Source: Saccharina japonica
Taxonomy: Eukaryota; Sar; Phaeophyceae; Laminariales; Laminariaceae
Direction of reading: 5' to 3'
DNA length: 64,000 nucleotides
Assembly: GCA_008828725.1 (NCBI GenBank)
Contig: MEHQ01003939.1
Location: 1-64,000 of the forward strand
Positions within the stretch are counted from its first letter, which is position 1, and each line of letters opens with the position of its first letter. Shown one piece after another: positions 12,695 to 24,089 of this stretch. The notes below the pieces were generated by a model. The model did not search any database. It was not told the DNA's origin and was given only the letters and a program-made list of their open reading frames with translations. A program made the position numbers and the translations under genes.

Positions 12695-13266
12695 AAACGG
12701 GCTACTTTCTGCTTGTACTCCTGCCGTAGACGAGGGGCAGATGGAGATACATTTGTACATGAGATACGACGTATCGGATGCCAGCTTTTTATTTATACGC
12801 AATGATCTTTGTGGCCGATCCTTCGTTTCGCTCTCAGCTCTGCCGGTGGCAATATGGCATTATGCACCCCGGGCAGTCGGTTTGGAGGGCTCAGGTGCGG
12901 GTGGGGTCAGGGGTCAGTCAGGTCCCGGCTTACCTTTGGGGGTGGCGAACCGGAACTATCGACAACGACCCCTCGTCTGCCGTATCCATATTGATAGTCC
13001 AGTTGCCTCAGCGGCAGCACTCGTAGTACCAAAAACGAAATATAACTACGTACGTATTAAAATATTTATATTAATACTCGTAGGCACTATTTGCATCTCT
13101 CTAGGATGAGGAATCAGGACAGACACTGGGTGTACTGATGTGGTTGAGTAGAGAGAACGGGTAGACAGCACACACACCCTAAACTCTAAACTCTAAAGTT
13201 TGCTGCACATACGGTATGATACACATTTAAAGGTAATTATACCGATACACCGCCCGTGGTATCTAT

Positions 13267-13375
13267 TTACGGTGGACCATAGTAAATAGGACCAAATATT
13301 GCTAGTAAAAGTAGGTAAATATAGGGGTTTTTGTCTTTACCGTAGGTGCTATTTACTATGGTATGCCCCCCGTTA
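13267..13375. mobile_element. CATAGTAAAT-type MITE
   Basis: Ends read TTACGG(T)GGACCATAGTAA and TTACTATGGT...CCCCCCGTTAA in inverted orientation around about 110 bp. Inner motifs are GTTTTTGT and CCGTAGGT. Further copies are at 45977-46050 (internally deleted), 48757-48904, 55659-55765, 56764-56879 and 58202-58310, and a fragment is at 43590-43655. Confidence 0.7.
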
Positions 13376-13782
13376 ACAGGATTTATTTCTATAAATAGTA
13401 CGTATACCTGGTGTAAACACAGCAGGCAGCAGCAGCAGCACGTATGGCTTTATAGATACGAGTACATCGCATACAGCAGCAGTTTGCAACAGCAGTTTGC
13501 GAAAATTATCCCACTCTGATTCCAAGCAGTTGTCCCACGCGGTGGACAGACAGTACGAAGCCAAAAGCCAATACCAAAAGCCTATAAATAGTCCTATTGC
13601 CTTGGTTTTGCCGTAGACAATACGTGAGACCCTATTGTCTATTGTCTATTGTCTGGTATTAAGGTATTAATAGGTGCTCCTTGGGTGCTCTATTGCTAAA
13701 GGCGTGAACCCTTTCGTGTCTTTACGAAATGCGAAATTCGCTACGTACGCAAGTATTATTAATATTAATATTCACCCCTTAT

Positions 13783-13942
13783 CCCCTTAAGAACTGGTAC
13801 CCCGTTTTTGGGGAAAAACTACTTGAAAATAGTGTGGGAAAAGTTTTTCAGTTCTAAATGGGTTAAGAACTGGTCCCACGAATATGGGGGCAAACTACTT
13901 GGAATTAGCGTGGGACATTTTTTTCAGTTCTGAATGGGTTAA
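13783..13942. repeat. Two tandem type II palindromic elements
   Basis: Two copies of the CAGTTCT(A/G)AA(T)GGGTTAA element lie head to tail and share the junction GGGTTAAGAACTGG. The shared core is CTACTTGGAATTAGCGTGGG. Confidence 0.7.
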
Positions 13943-14129
13943 TAGTACAACAGCAGTCGTGCGAGCGCGCAGCCATATAGTACGAGTACGAGTGGCATCA
14001 TGTTGTGCGAGTAACGATTAACGTCTTTTTCGTTGCTTGTGACATGCGACCCCGGATCTGAGTCATGAAAGGGAGGTAATAATAGGACAAGGTATACGTA
14101 CTGCGCTGTAGGCCAACAATGTTATTTTT

Positions 14130-14350
14130 GTTCCATCTCATTTATTATATTCGCCCTTCCATTCTCTCTCCCTCTTTAGGCGTAACTCAGATCCGGGGTC
14201 ACAAAGTAGGCTCTCTTCTCCTCCCTCTCCACTACGGTATTATATATACGTGCCTTGCCTTTTTATCGCGACAAGATTGCATCACTTTCTTCCCTCGTCA
14301 ACTCTCGTCGAATTGTGCTTTACCCACGATATACCCTCTCGACAGTTAGT
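14130..14350 (+). repeat. Dispersed repeat with GTAACTCAGATCCGGGGTCA
   Basis: Copy of a family with CATTTATTAT, CGCCCTTC, a CT-rich run, GTAACTCAGATCCGGGGTCA, TTTTTATCGCGA and CTTTCTTCCCTCGTC. Related sequence is at 23474-23690 (+), about 17170-17291 (-) and 62225-62345 (+, partial). No coding function is apparent. Confidence 0.6.
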
Positions 14351-14477
14351 TGGTGTCATTTGTCGTTTGAGAATAAAAATCTCCATAAGGAGACTCGAAC
14401 CCTCGACCTCCAACTTAAAGGCTTCGTGGTTACCTTCTAGACAACCGGTGCTATGGTATGTACCTGGTACTGAATAT

Positions 14478-14785
14478 TAGGGCTGGGCACGGCACAACAG
14501 TATGTACTGGCAGTAGTAATCTACTGGCAGTGTATACGAGTAGTAACCTACTTATTGACCTGGCCAGTAAATTCGCCAGTGTTGCGTATCGCACGCACGC
14601 CCAAGAAACACGCCATTTTATAGTACGGAAACCTACCAATTGCGTTTCGGGAGGAGACAGGAGATAGGAAAGAGGAAAGAGGAGAGACTACGAGTACGAG
14701 TATACTGCTGCAATCCAGTATACTGATTGATATTGACGGCAGTGCAATCGCTACGACTGCCTGAGTCATCCAGTGCCCAGCCCTA
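14478..14785. mobile_element. hAT-like MITE, copy 1
   Basis: The ends are TAGGGCTGGGCAC and GTGCCCAGCCCTA, perfect inverted repeats 308 bp apart. The flanking octamers CTGAATAT and TTCAATAT agree at 6 of 8 positions, fitting an aged 8-bp target duplication. The interior is related along its length to the copy at 23828-24089 (shared AGTAATCTACT, GCCAGTAAATTCGCCAGT, CTGCTGCAATCCAGTATA). There is no open frame for a transposase. Confidence 0.8.
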
Positions 14786-15234
14786 TTCAATATGATACAG
14801 CAGACAGCAATAGCAGTACGTTATAATTTCCGAGAGTGCAGGTCGGGGTTGTTCAGGTATTATTTGACTACAGCAGTATAGGAGACCTTACAAGAAATAG
14901 GCTATCAAGAAAGCCAGGCTGGGTTTCTTATTTGAGAGGGTGCTTTCTACATTACTTTCCAGATAGCCACTCCCGAGTTTCTTATTTTACTCTAAATCAC
15001 AGCCTGGCTTTTTAAATAGCCTGTTTCTTATCAGGTCTCTTGTATAGTATAGCATATATTACAGCAGTGGGTACCCCGAATTAATGGCATTCGGGGAGAT
15101 AAAAGCGGTCGAATAGGTAGTTTCGCCTACGATGTACACTAAAACCCACCTGGTATATCTTTCCCACGGACACTTTCTTTTCTTTCTTCGCCTTTAGTTA
15201 TCTTTTTTGTTTGTTTGTTTGATCTGTTTTATTA

Positions 15235-15902
15235 CATTCATTTTTATTCTTTATTTTTTCCTTTTTTCGCTTTTGCTTTTCTTGTTTTCTCTTTCGCGCA
15301 GCTGGATTCCTAGCAGGGTAGGTCGTGCCTGTCGTATATAGCATTGCATTGTCCGCTCTGCTTACTGCATTGCAGCGTACGAGTAGTATCTCTGCTGTGA
15401 CGTAGTTTTGTTACCCCATAACTGGTACGAGTATCTCTCTAGGATGAAGAATCGGCACAGACACTGCTAGGGCTGCTGGGTGTGCTGGATGTCGACGGGT
15501 AGGAAGGACGGTTTAATGTGAACAAGACACACACACATAAGAGCTTTGTGTCGTACTGTAGTTAATTAAGTGCGCCTGTTTTGGCTTGCTATCATACAAA
15601 CGCGCTCTTAACTCAGGGCAGCCACTACTCTGTATGAACGTGTGTGTGTTCTTCACATTAAACCTTCCTTTCTACCCGTCGACATCCAGCACACCCAGTG
15701 TCCGTGCCGATTCTTCATCCTAAAAAGGTACCAGTTCTGTGGTCACAAAACTACGACACAGAGATACTACGCTCAGTGCAGTAAGCAGAGCAGACAATGC
15801 AATGCCATATACGACAGGCAAGACCTACCCTGCTAGCAATCCAGGTGCATGCAAGAGAAAAAAGAGAAAAAAAAGGAAAAAAGCGAAAAGGAAAAATAAT
15901 AA
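15235..15902. repeat. Large foldback element
   Basis: The left arm (15235-15538) and right arm (15640-15902) are reverse complements over about 260-300 bp with good identity, separated by about 100 bp. Each arm contains the 105-bp element seen alone at 17550-17654. Each also has a segment with GCATTGCATTGTC and CTGTCGTATAT, then a pyrimidine- or purine-rich outer end. A right-arm-like single copy lies at 16488-16636. Confidence 0.8.
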
Positions 15903-16229
15903 AAGTAGTACCCAAGACCGAAGATGTCTATACACAAGTATACAGCCCCGATCTGCGTACGGAGTGCATGCATGCATGCATACAGAGCAGTACCAGTTAT
16001 CAGGTATTGCTGTTCCGTGGTGCTGCTGCTGTTGCGTGATGACGATGACGTGACGATGGCAAACACGCGCAGATGGATGGTGCTGGAGGGAGGGATCATA
16101 TTCTCAATTCTCAATCTCATGAGCCGATTTTTTTTTTTTTTTTTAATGACGGATCCAGGTTCGTCGGCATTTATTTTATTTTTGTCTCATACCCAACACG
16201 TAATCTCATATATTCAGTGCCGGTATGCG

Positions 16230-16460
16230 ACAGCCAACAATACCGGCATTATGGCGGTAACCGGCACTACTCCCTCCGCACACTGCCACCATGCACGTTG
16301 TGCTGTGTGCGTGTTCTTCACAGTAAGCCTTTCTTTCGTGTACATTAATATGTACATGCTCATCGACATTATCTCAACGGTTTAATGCAGAAAACACACA
16401 TATCAGGTGCAAAACGACTTCACGGGCACTTAGCGTGCAGCCGGCACTACTAAGGAGGGA
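16230..16460 (+). repeat. Dispersed repeat with CCGGCACTACT ends
   Basis: This stretch contains GGTAACCGGCACTACTCCCT, then CCGCACACTGCC, and ends with GCAGCCGGCACTACT. The same order of motifs is found at 49700-49870. An internal insertion carries the GTTCTTCACAGTAA motif of the 105-bp family. Confidence 0.55.
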
Positions 16461-17411
16461 CACCGCTACTACTCTGTTGTATGTAGTGTGTGTTCTTCAC
16501 ATTAAACCGTCCTTTCTACCCGTCAACATCCAGCACACCCGGTGTCCGTACCGATTATTCATCCTAGAGAGGCACCAATTCTGTGGTCACAAAACTACGA
16601 CACAGAGATACTACGCTGCAATGCAGTAAGCAGAGTAGTGGAACCATGGTATCGCATATATAAATATAATTCGATAGCGTGGCTGTCGCCAGGAACTCGC
16701 GCGGGCACCACCATAAGTTTCTATGAGTAGCTGCCGCCAATAATGTATTTTATATGCGTGGTGGAAAGTTCCCAAAATATGCCAGGCATTGTAAGTTGAT
16801 CGTAAAAAGAGTTCGGCGGTCGTGTCGTGCCTTTAGAATCAAGTAACATCCGGCTTCAGCCAGCTCGAAAGAGATTCCTGATTTTTCGGCACCGCCGTGT
16901 ATATCATATCGTATAGAAGAAATATCAACATAATTATTATCATATTTTTATATCATATATATATATACTCGTTCGTAACATACCTGGTATATAAATCTAC
17001 ATATGGTAAACTATCGTAAGGGAACAGGAGCAGGACCAGCAGCAGCAGTGTTCTTCCGATCTTCCGACAAAAGTTTGTTTTGCACGACCTGGCGCGGGGC
17101 TCGGATTGCGGATGGGTGTGTTTTGGTTGATTTTCGTTGTTTTTCCACTTTTTCCACCGATCGGCACCACTGGTGGGGAGGGAGAAGAGCCTACTCAGAA
17201 GTGACCCCGGAATCTGAATTACGACTGTTAATAAAGAGGGAGAGAGAAAAGGAGGGCGAATATTATGAATGGGATGGAGAACAAAAACCAAAAAACAATT
17301 GGCTTAGATTGACCGAGCGAGGGCTGCGATCGATGCGATCGATCTGCAGCCAGCCCAGCCTAGCCTATAGCCCTAGCCTGGGCCTAGCCTGGGCCTAGGC
17401 TAGCCTGGGCC

Positions 17412-17880
17412 TAGCCTAGCCTAGCCTAGCGTAGCTTAGCCTAGCCGTGGGTAATCACGCGTCACGGAGCCCCGGCGGGAGGGAGGGACATTCTCACTTG
17501 TTGCTTTTACGACATCCGCATCAATTATCAGTCGCAACAACTTACGTGCCCTAGAACTTGTACCTTTTTAGGATGAAGAATCGGCACGGACACTGGGTGT
17601 GCTGGATGTCGACGGGTAGAAAGGAAGGTTTAATGTGAAGAACACACACACAACACGTGCGAGTAGTAAGAGTGTTTTTTTTTGTTTTTTGTTTATTAGC
17701 AGCAGCAGCCTAGCCTAGCGTAGCTCAGCCTAGCCGTGAGTAGTCACGCGTCACGGAGCCCCGGCGGGAGGGAGGGAGGGGCATTCTCACTTGTTGCTTT
17801 TGTGTACGACATCCGCATCAATTATCAGTCGCAACAACTTACGTGCGAGTAGTAAGTGTTTTTCTGTTTTTTTTTGTTGT
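17412..17880 (+). repeat. Direct repeats of about 150 bp (CCTAG-rich)
   Basis: The segment 17412-17549 (continuing after an insertion at 17655) and the segment 17705-17870 are near identical. Both have AGCCTAGCC units, GTCACGGAGCCCCGGCGGGA, ATTCTCACTTGTTGC and CAGTCGCAACAACTTACGTG. The first copy carries an inserted element and the second does not. The upstream part (17350-17450) is a CCTAG/CCTGGG microsatellite. Confidence 0.8.
17550..17654 (+). mobile_element. 105-bp inserted element with 6-bp target duplication
   Basis: The insertion is flanked by ACGTGC at 17544-17549 and 17655-17660. The uninterrupted partner copy has a single ACGTGC at 17841-17846. The element contains AGGATGAAGAATCGGCAC, GGATGTCGACGGGTAGAAAG and GGTTTAATGTGAAGAACACA. 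Related copies are at 15450-15538, 15640-15730, 16488-16570, 20188-20236, 25482-25562 and 12209-12262. The 105-bp unit encodes nothing. Confidence 0.85.
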
Positions 17881-18559
17881 TGAGCAGGAGCAGCATCATT
17901 TTAGGAATATCGTATCTTATTATACACCAGCAGCAGTATTCCTTTTTTTTTCTTCCATTCGGTTGCCTAACGTACAAGCAGCACTGGTATATATATATGA
18001 GGTGTAGTTGAGTTATCACATTAGAGTGTTTGCGTTTTTTTTTTTTCTTACTTTTACTTCTCTAAAAATTCTCCCGAAGGAAGGATTTGCGGTAAATTTT
18101 TTAAAAAACGGCAAAAAAGTACTTTAGAGAAGTACGTTTTTGATCAAAAGTTACGGTAACTTTTGGCTCTCAGTTTCATTGGCCTACACACACCGAGCAT
18201 TCTACCGACGCAGAACGGCACAAATTATGGGTCATGTCTCCCATAGGCCCCAACCTTGCTGCTTGCTCTACACAACACAACAACCGGTGGGAGCACAGAG
18301 GCTCGAGAGGTGTGCTACAGTATGATACGGACAAGCGGTGCTGGATTTTGCTGACGGGGCGCCGGCGGACTGCTGGCGGCCCGCTACGGTACGCTCTCGC
18401 CGGCTTGGTGTCGTGGAGGATGCGCTGTTCAGAAGAACTACTCGTACGAGTACGAGTTACTCGTACGAGTCGTGCTCGTATGGAGACGTAGTTTTTTTTA
18501 CCGCCTTGCTTGTAGAGCGCGACAGGATGACAGATCGCCGTGTATCATTTCAATTTCAC

Positions 18560-18960
18560 CACACTGCGGTAGCAGCACTAGCAGCACTAGCAGCAGCGGC
18601 GGCGCGCCGCCACGGTCTATATATGTCGGGCCCCGGGCGGGCTTGGAGCGGAGCGTGCCGGCGCGGTGTCGCGCGTAGGTCGTGGGCAGCAGCAGGAGCA
18701 GCACACGACGACAAGAAGAGTTGGACGCAAAATCGAGAAAAAAAGCAAAAACGGAAGCTGTTGCTTCTCCTGCTCTGCTGCTCCTCTGCTGTTGTTGCTG
18801 CTGCTGCTGCTGCTGCCGCTGCTGCTGGGGCTGCCGCTGCTGCTGGGGCTGCCGCCACATAGCTGCAGCCACCGGTGCTGCTGCTTGCGGTCGTGGGATT
18901 GCAGCTGCGGCACTGCGGTCATACCCCTGCCGCCGCCACCGTTGCTGGGCTGCCGTTCCT
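18560..18960. repeat. CTG/GCT/GCC microsatellite-rich block
   Basis: Mixed GCA, GCT and GCC triplets open long frames on both strands giving poly-Ala, poly-Leu and poly-Gln. The symmetry between strands and lack of any domain argue for simple-sequence DNA and against an exon. Confidence 0.6.
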
Positions 18961-19261
18961 CTCGTACGCTACTTTTTGTTTTCGTTGTTTGTTTGGTTTG
19001 CCGCATTGCCTCACCCCACTTCCCTTATTATTTTCGGAGGCGTCGCCTGCAGGATTTTGTTTACTTCTATCGCAAACACACCGAAACCATGAGGGGAAGG
19101 GAATTCACTTTTTTGAGCGGAAGGAAAGTTTTTTTTTTTTTTACTTCTATCGCAAACACTCTATTATCGTCGCATGTTGTTACGTCACAGCGGCGTATTT
19201 TAGTAGTACAGCTAGTAGTAGGGGTTCCCAAGTATGTCGGCGGTGGTGTGCCTGGTAGAGC

Positions 19262-19445
19262 AATATAACCGCCTTATAGAGGGAAACCTCGGCGGTGGTG
19301 AGAGCAATACAACCGCCTTGTAGAGGGAAGCCGCCTTATTCATTCCAGGTTATGAGTGCAATTCCCTATTAATAATAGTGCCAAGCGATTTTGACCGCCT
19401 TATATCGGGATACCGCCTTACTCAGACCGCCTTATCGGGGGACCC
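19262..19445 (+). repeat. Degenerate ACCGCCTTAT repeats
   Basis: About seven occurrences of ACCGCCTTRTAGAGGGA-like motifs are spaced irregularly over 180 bp. No gene is present. Confidence 0.55.
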
Positions 19446-19999
19446 CTACACCAATCCATTTGTCATGTACTAGGCCAAGGCCGCGAATCGGAGCAGGAAC
19501 TTTTCGTAGTGCCTACGGGTATTAACTATGAATATAATAGGCGGGTTTCACTATTGGAAATGTCCTCCGAATTTAAGTTGATAACGGAAGTCACGGATTT
19601 CCCAAATACTTATGTTGCTTTTGGTGACAGTTTCACGCACGATGCGGCGAGCTCGATGCGGCGGAACAAGGAACCACACAGCAGTTTTTTTTTTCACAAC
19701 GCATATATTTTTTGGTGGTGCCAGAAGCGCGGGGTTACGTGTCACGTGGCATCGAAGCGAATTCTACAAGAACCTTCAAGGTGTGACCAGGATGTGACAC
19801 TACCGCCTTACCACACGGGGGTGATGAGACATCACCCGGGTGATGAGATAGCACCCTCCCCCCTGTGGGACGATTTTCGGGCAGTCTTCGCCCATTTTTT
19901 TTTTCCGTTTCTTTTTCTTGGGCTGGGGGTTGGGCTGAACTCTCGGGGCGATGTTTTTAGTCATTTTAACAGAGGGAAAAAATATTCGGAAGGCTTCGC

Positions 20000-20580
20000 A
20001 TTCCAATGTTTGGAAAATATATATTGGAAAATACGAGTGGAAATCCTAAAAATTGCGCGAAAAAAAGATTGAAAATTTTGGAAACAAAGTTAAAGTTGCT
20101 CGATAAGAACGACCTTAAGAGGCCGAGTCGGCTGGACCCGCCTGCTCTACGTAGAGCTATTGGCTCTTTGTATATATTATATGTATTTCCCGATGTCGAT
20201 GGGTAGAAAGGACGGTTTAATGTGAAGAACACACACTATGTGCATAAGAGAGAAGGCTACGTGTACTAAACTGGAGTTACGAGAGGCGTTTTTGGCCGGC
20301 GCATACTTCCTCCCCCCCCTGTAGAGCCATTCTTATCGGAGCCATGGATTTCCAAAATTTCCGTTTGTTTTTTCGCGCAATTTTCTGTATTTCCATTCGT
20401 TCCATTTTTTTCCCCCCAAATAGTGGATGGGGCCTTCCAAACATTGTGCCCTAGGTCTGAAGAATTTCCAAACTTTGGAAATGTTCTGTTTCCTGTTTTT
20501 TCCCTGTTTTTCCTGTTTTTCTTGGAAAATATATATATTGGAAATTTTGGGGAAAAGTTGCTCGATAAGATTGGCCCTTA
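20000..20580. repeat. Duplicated and inverted GGAAAATATATATTGG region
   Basis: The segment 20009-20115 carries TTGGAAAATATATATTGG, AATTGCGCGAAAAAA and GTTGCTCGATAAGA. The same motifs recur in direct orientation at 20520-20575 and in inverted orientation at 20350-20405 (TTTTTTCGCGCAATTTT). This looks like a rearranged dispersed element. A fragment of the 105-bp family lies between (20188-20236). Confidence 0.55.
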
Positions 20581-20742
20581 TTACGAAGTAGTACTTTGTA
20601 CTGCAGTCCCGATGTGGGGACAGAACGCTTGGAAATAAACTTTTTATTTTTCATTTTAACCCATTCAGAACTGAAAATCTTATCCGGCACTAATTCCAAG
20701 TAGTTTGTCCCCAACTACGTGGGACAAGTTGTTAAGGGGTTA

Positions 20743-20839
20743 TTAACCCTTGTAGGACTGGAGTCCCGTTTTGGGGACAAATCACTTAGAATTAGAGTGG
20801 TTTGTCCCCAAAACGGGACTGCAGTTCTAAAAGGGTTAA
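20743..20839. mobile_element. Type I TTAA palindromic MITE
   Basis: A 97-bp palindrome beginning TTAACCCTTGTAGGACTGGA and ending with the complement and TTAA. It abuts a type II element (20655-20742), so the two related families lie side by side, as they also do at 47208-47388. Confidence 0.75.
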
Positions 20840-21624
20840 TACAAGCATAACACGAATTGCAGTGCCTTGTTTGTGGGACACGCCGCGTGTTTCTCCGCTT
20901 CGTACATAGGTGTTCCTCTTTCTTCCTCTTTTTATTTATTTTATTTTTGGTGGCATCATGCATGCACCCAATTTCTTTAACCAGGTACAGAGAAGAATAA
21001 TCTACACGATAGTACGCATGGTATTTTGTATGTGTTGTCTGCACGTGAAAGGAGTATGTAGTGCACAATGACATCCAGCATGCAGAACACCCCAGTGTCC
21101 GTGCTGACGTACTGACGTAAATGTATATACCAGGTACTCGTATATACTTACTTTGAACTTATTATTTATTATGTCGTCTCTGGATTTTTCATATCGATGG
21201 GTGCAAGTCTGTGGTCACCACACGTTACTAACTCGAGACAGAGAGAGCATCTACATATAGGGCTACATGTGATATATATATATATATATACATAGGGCTA
21301 CATACAGGCTGGGCCAACCAACACGACAACTTTAATTGCCCCCCCCGACGTTCTCACGCTGTGTTTCGATTTTTGAGCTGAAAATATTGCTGAGCTGAAA
21401 ATGTTTCTGTAGGACCTACTGCGAGCACGAGACACCATACACTCGTACACCGGCTGACTAATACCAGGTACCTGGTATACTATATCGTATATTCCAGGTA
21501 CAATGTGTAGTTCAAAGAAGAGGGCGGCTGGCCGCTGAATTCAGTCTACGATAAGTGGTCTATTAATCAGCCCAAGAGGCTAATCCGTCGATCATGGTCA
21601 TAAAAACCCCAAGAGAAAAGTTTT

Positions 21625-21735
21625 TGGTCGTCGCGGGGGGGGGGTGTTCTCGATATTCATACATGGCCGTAGTCGTATATATGTATGACCGTAGACCCTC
21701 GCATCCCTACAATGCCGGGACGGAGCATGGGAGGG
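21625..21735 (-). repeat. Poly-C-tailed repeat, family P2, minus orientation
   Basis: A G tract is followed by CATGGCCGTAGTCGTATA, GACCGTAGACCCTCGCATCC and CTACAATGCCGGGACGG. The reverse complement is the family found at 51900-52020, 49045-49165, 59885-60080 and 63265-63442 (+) and 42299-42385 and 53020-53120 (-). The C tract is again at the end next to the CATG motif. Confidence 0.65.
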
Positions 21736-22409
21736 GGAGGGGGGGTGGGAAGGCAATTTTCAAGATGTCAAAAATCAAATCTGTTTCCAGCCCTACCAAC
21801 CCTCGTACTTCGGTCTCTTTCCTTTTTCGGCGGGCACCCCACCCGCCGCCACCCGCAATTTCCGTATAAAAAAGACACGTAAAAGAGCTATATACATGCG
21901 TACCAAGTACTTTCCCCCCCCTGAATTCTAGAGTTTTTTTCTCGAAGCACATTCAGTGCTCAGTCTGGCTGCTTGGGTGTCTGGTGTACTGGTAGGTCTG
22001 ATTCTAGAACGCCCATTCTGATTGGCCGAGGCGATGTTGCCGACTCGAACAGCTTGCTGGTGCTGCTGGTGGCCGCTCCTGGCTGCTGCTGCAGCGGCAG
22101 CAACAGCAGCGCCAGCAGCAGCAGCAGGTGCAGGTGCAGGTGCAGCAGCAGCAGCAGCGCCGACGAGTGTGAGTTTGTTTTGTGTCAGGTGGATCGATCG
22201 GGCAAGATTGAGGTCCGTGTTTCGTACAGCAGTAGTATGCCAACTTTCGACTTTCCACTTTTTTTTTCGGCAACCTTTTTTGTATTCCAACCTTTCGTGT
22301 ACCAGGTATAATATATACACGAAGCCTTTCACACCGCAGTAGTAGTGTACTGCAGCCACTACCCGTTCGTACACAAGAGTACGTGTAATGCATACAGGTA
22401 CTATTTTGT

Positions 22410-22640
22410 CGCTAAATATAAGGACCGTTTGGATGAAGTGTTAATATAAAACGTTGTTTATATTTCGGAACATGTTGGTAGTGCCTCGTAAATATAAGAA
22501 CTGTTTTGATTAAGTGTTGATGTACAAACGATCCTTATGTTTCAGAACATATTGGTAGTGCTAAATATAAGAACCGTTTTACTTAAGTGTTGATACACAA
22601 ACAATCCTTATATTTCCGGACATATTGGTAGTGAAAATTA
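22410..22640 (+). repeat. Three tandem Stowaway-like units
   Basis: CTAAATATAAGGACCGTTT, GTAAATATAAGAACTGTTTT and CTAAATATAAGAACCGTTTT each start a unit of about 70-80 bp. Each unit ends near CATRTTGGTAGTG. The units are in the same orientation. Confidence 0.65.
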
Positions 22641-22899
22641 TAGTGAAGACCCTGCTGCACCGTTGAAACGTTGTAACCTGATTATTTATATCATACATAC
22701 AGCGGTATGTAGCCCGTTTTGAAGGACCTTGCAATTAAGGGTAAACATTGTATAAGGGACCTCAAATTCCTGCTCACTGTTGTTGCCCACTATTGGCTAT
22801 ATAACTGACCGGTACCGAGTCAACTTTGATAAGGGACGCTGGTGCAGTATATAAGGGACCTCCAATCTCGAACGCAGTATATAGGGTCCCTTAAAATGG

Positions 22900-23410
22900 G
22901 CTACCGTACCTGCTGTATATATAGAGTGAGGGCTGCGGTGCCGCCCTATCCGTACAGCAGTACGTACCCTTTGGAGCAGGAGGGCCACGAGACGCTGCCG
23001 TATATATATGTACGAGTACCGCTGTTGGTAGTCTTTTTTTGGAGTCACACGGCTGCTGTGCCGCCACGCAACCGCAAGCCTTGGAGAGGCGCGAAAAGGA
23101 CCCTCTACGTACTGCTATGGGTTTGGCGCGAGACGGGCCCTCCTGTATGGTTGAATAGTTAAAGAGCCGTGGCTGCTGCTGAGGCTGCTGTACAGCATGT
23201 GTATATAGCACGGACGTGGGGCTACTGCTGCGCCGTCTGTAGCCGTGAGCTTCGGAGCTTTAGTAGCTTCGGAGAGGCACGAGTTCCTTCCTGTATATAC
23301 CACCGTTTTGTAGGTGTCATGTGCCAGGGCTGCTGTGCCGGGGCAACCGCTATTATAGCTTTGGAAGGACCACGCCTGGGTACATACCTACATACCGCTG
23401 TTGAAACCTT
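22900..23410 (+). repeat. Degenerate tandem of about 130-150-bp units
   Basis: At least four diverged units can be seen. Each has GGCTGCTGTGCCG-like sequence, then a CTTTGGAG or CTTCGGAG motif, then GGCCACGA/GGCACGAG, then TATATA. They start near 22925, 23050, 23165 and 23315. There is no coding evidence. Confidence 0.5.
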
Positions 23411-23827
23411 CGCAGAGCGATATGCTACGTACGTTTATACGTACGACGCCTATTTTTATGTGTTTGCTTAATTTCCCAATCCCATTTATTATCTTCGCCC
23501 TTCTTTTCTCTCTCATCCTAATCGTAACTCAGATCTGGGGTCACAAAGTAGGCTCTTCTCCCTCCTCTCCCACTAATGTTCTTGTCTTTCATTTTTATCG
23601 CGAGAAGACTTCTAACCCTTTCTTCCCTCGTCGACTCGCATCGAATTGCGCCTACCCACGCTACTGTTATAGGAGCTCTCAGCCTATACAATAGCACGAA
23701 TAGTGGGGTCAGGTTGGGTTGGGTTGAGGACGGAGACGGGTTGCAAATAATGAATCTCGCGAAAGAGGGACGCAACGTTGCTGTGTTAGACGTTTTGCTG
23801 TGTTGCTTTCTCTTTTACTGGTTTATT

Positions 23828-24089
23828 TAGGACTGGGCACTGGCACAGCAGTATGTACTGCCAGTAGTAATCTACTGATTGACCCAGCCAGTAAATTCGC
23901 CAGTAGGTATATATTATGCTGTGTACATCCAAGGACACGCCATATTATCGTACGGAAACCCGCCAAATGCGTGTCGGGAGGAGAGAGGAGAGACGACAGA
24001 CAAATGTACACTGCTGCAATCCAGTATATTGATTGATTTTGAAGACAAGTATAATCGCTACGGACTGAGTCAGCCAGTGCCCAGCCCTA
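23828..24089. mobile_element. hAT-like MITE, copy 2
   Basis: The ends are TAGGACTGGGCACTGGC and GCCAGTGCCCAGCCCTA, 262 bp in all. The flanking octamers GGTTTATT and GGTATATT match at 7 of 8 positions, an 8-bp target duplication typical of the hAT superfamily. The interior matches copy 1 at 14478-14785 with small deletions. Confidence 0.85.

Noticed and set aside
14360-14452. tRNA-like 3' half on the minus strand (GGTTCGAGTCTCC)
   Set aside because: A B-box-like motif is present, but the T stem has a mismatch, the acceptor strands do not pair and the 5' half is not tRNA-like. At most it is a decayed tRNA-derived repeat.
18338-19268. Overlapping open frames of 120-200 codons on both strands
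   Set aside because: They are CTG/GCC triplet-repeat translations with no domain, and neither strand is favoured.
19509-20072. 187-codon open frame (FPNTYVAFGDSFTHDAASSM)
   Set aside because: The middle looks protein-like, but the rest is T-run and repeat sequence. The second half lies in a rearranged dispersed repeat (20000-20580), with no supporting splice sites or homologue recognised.
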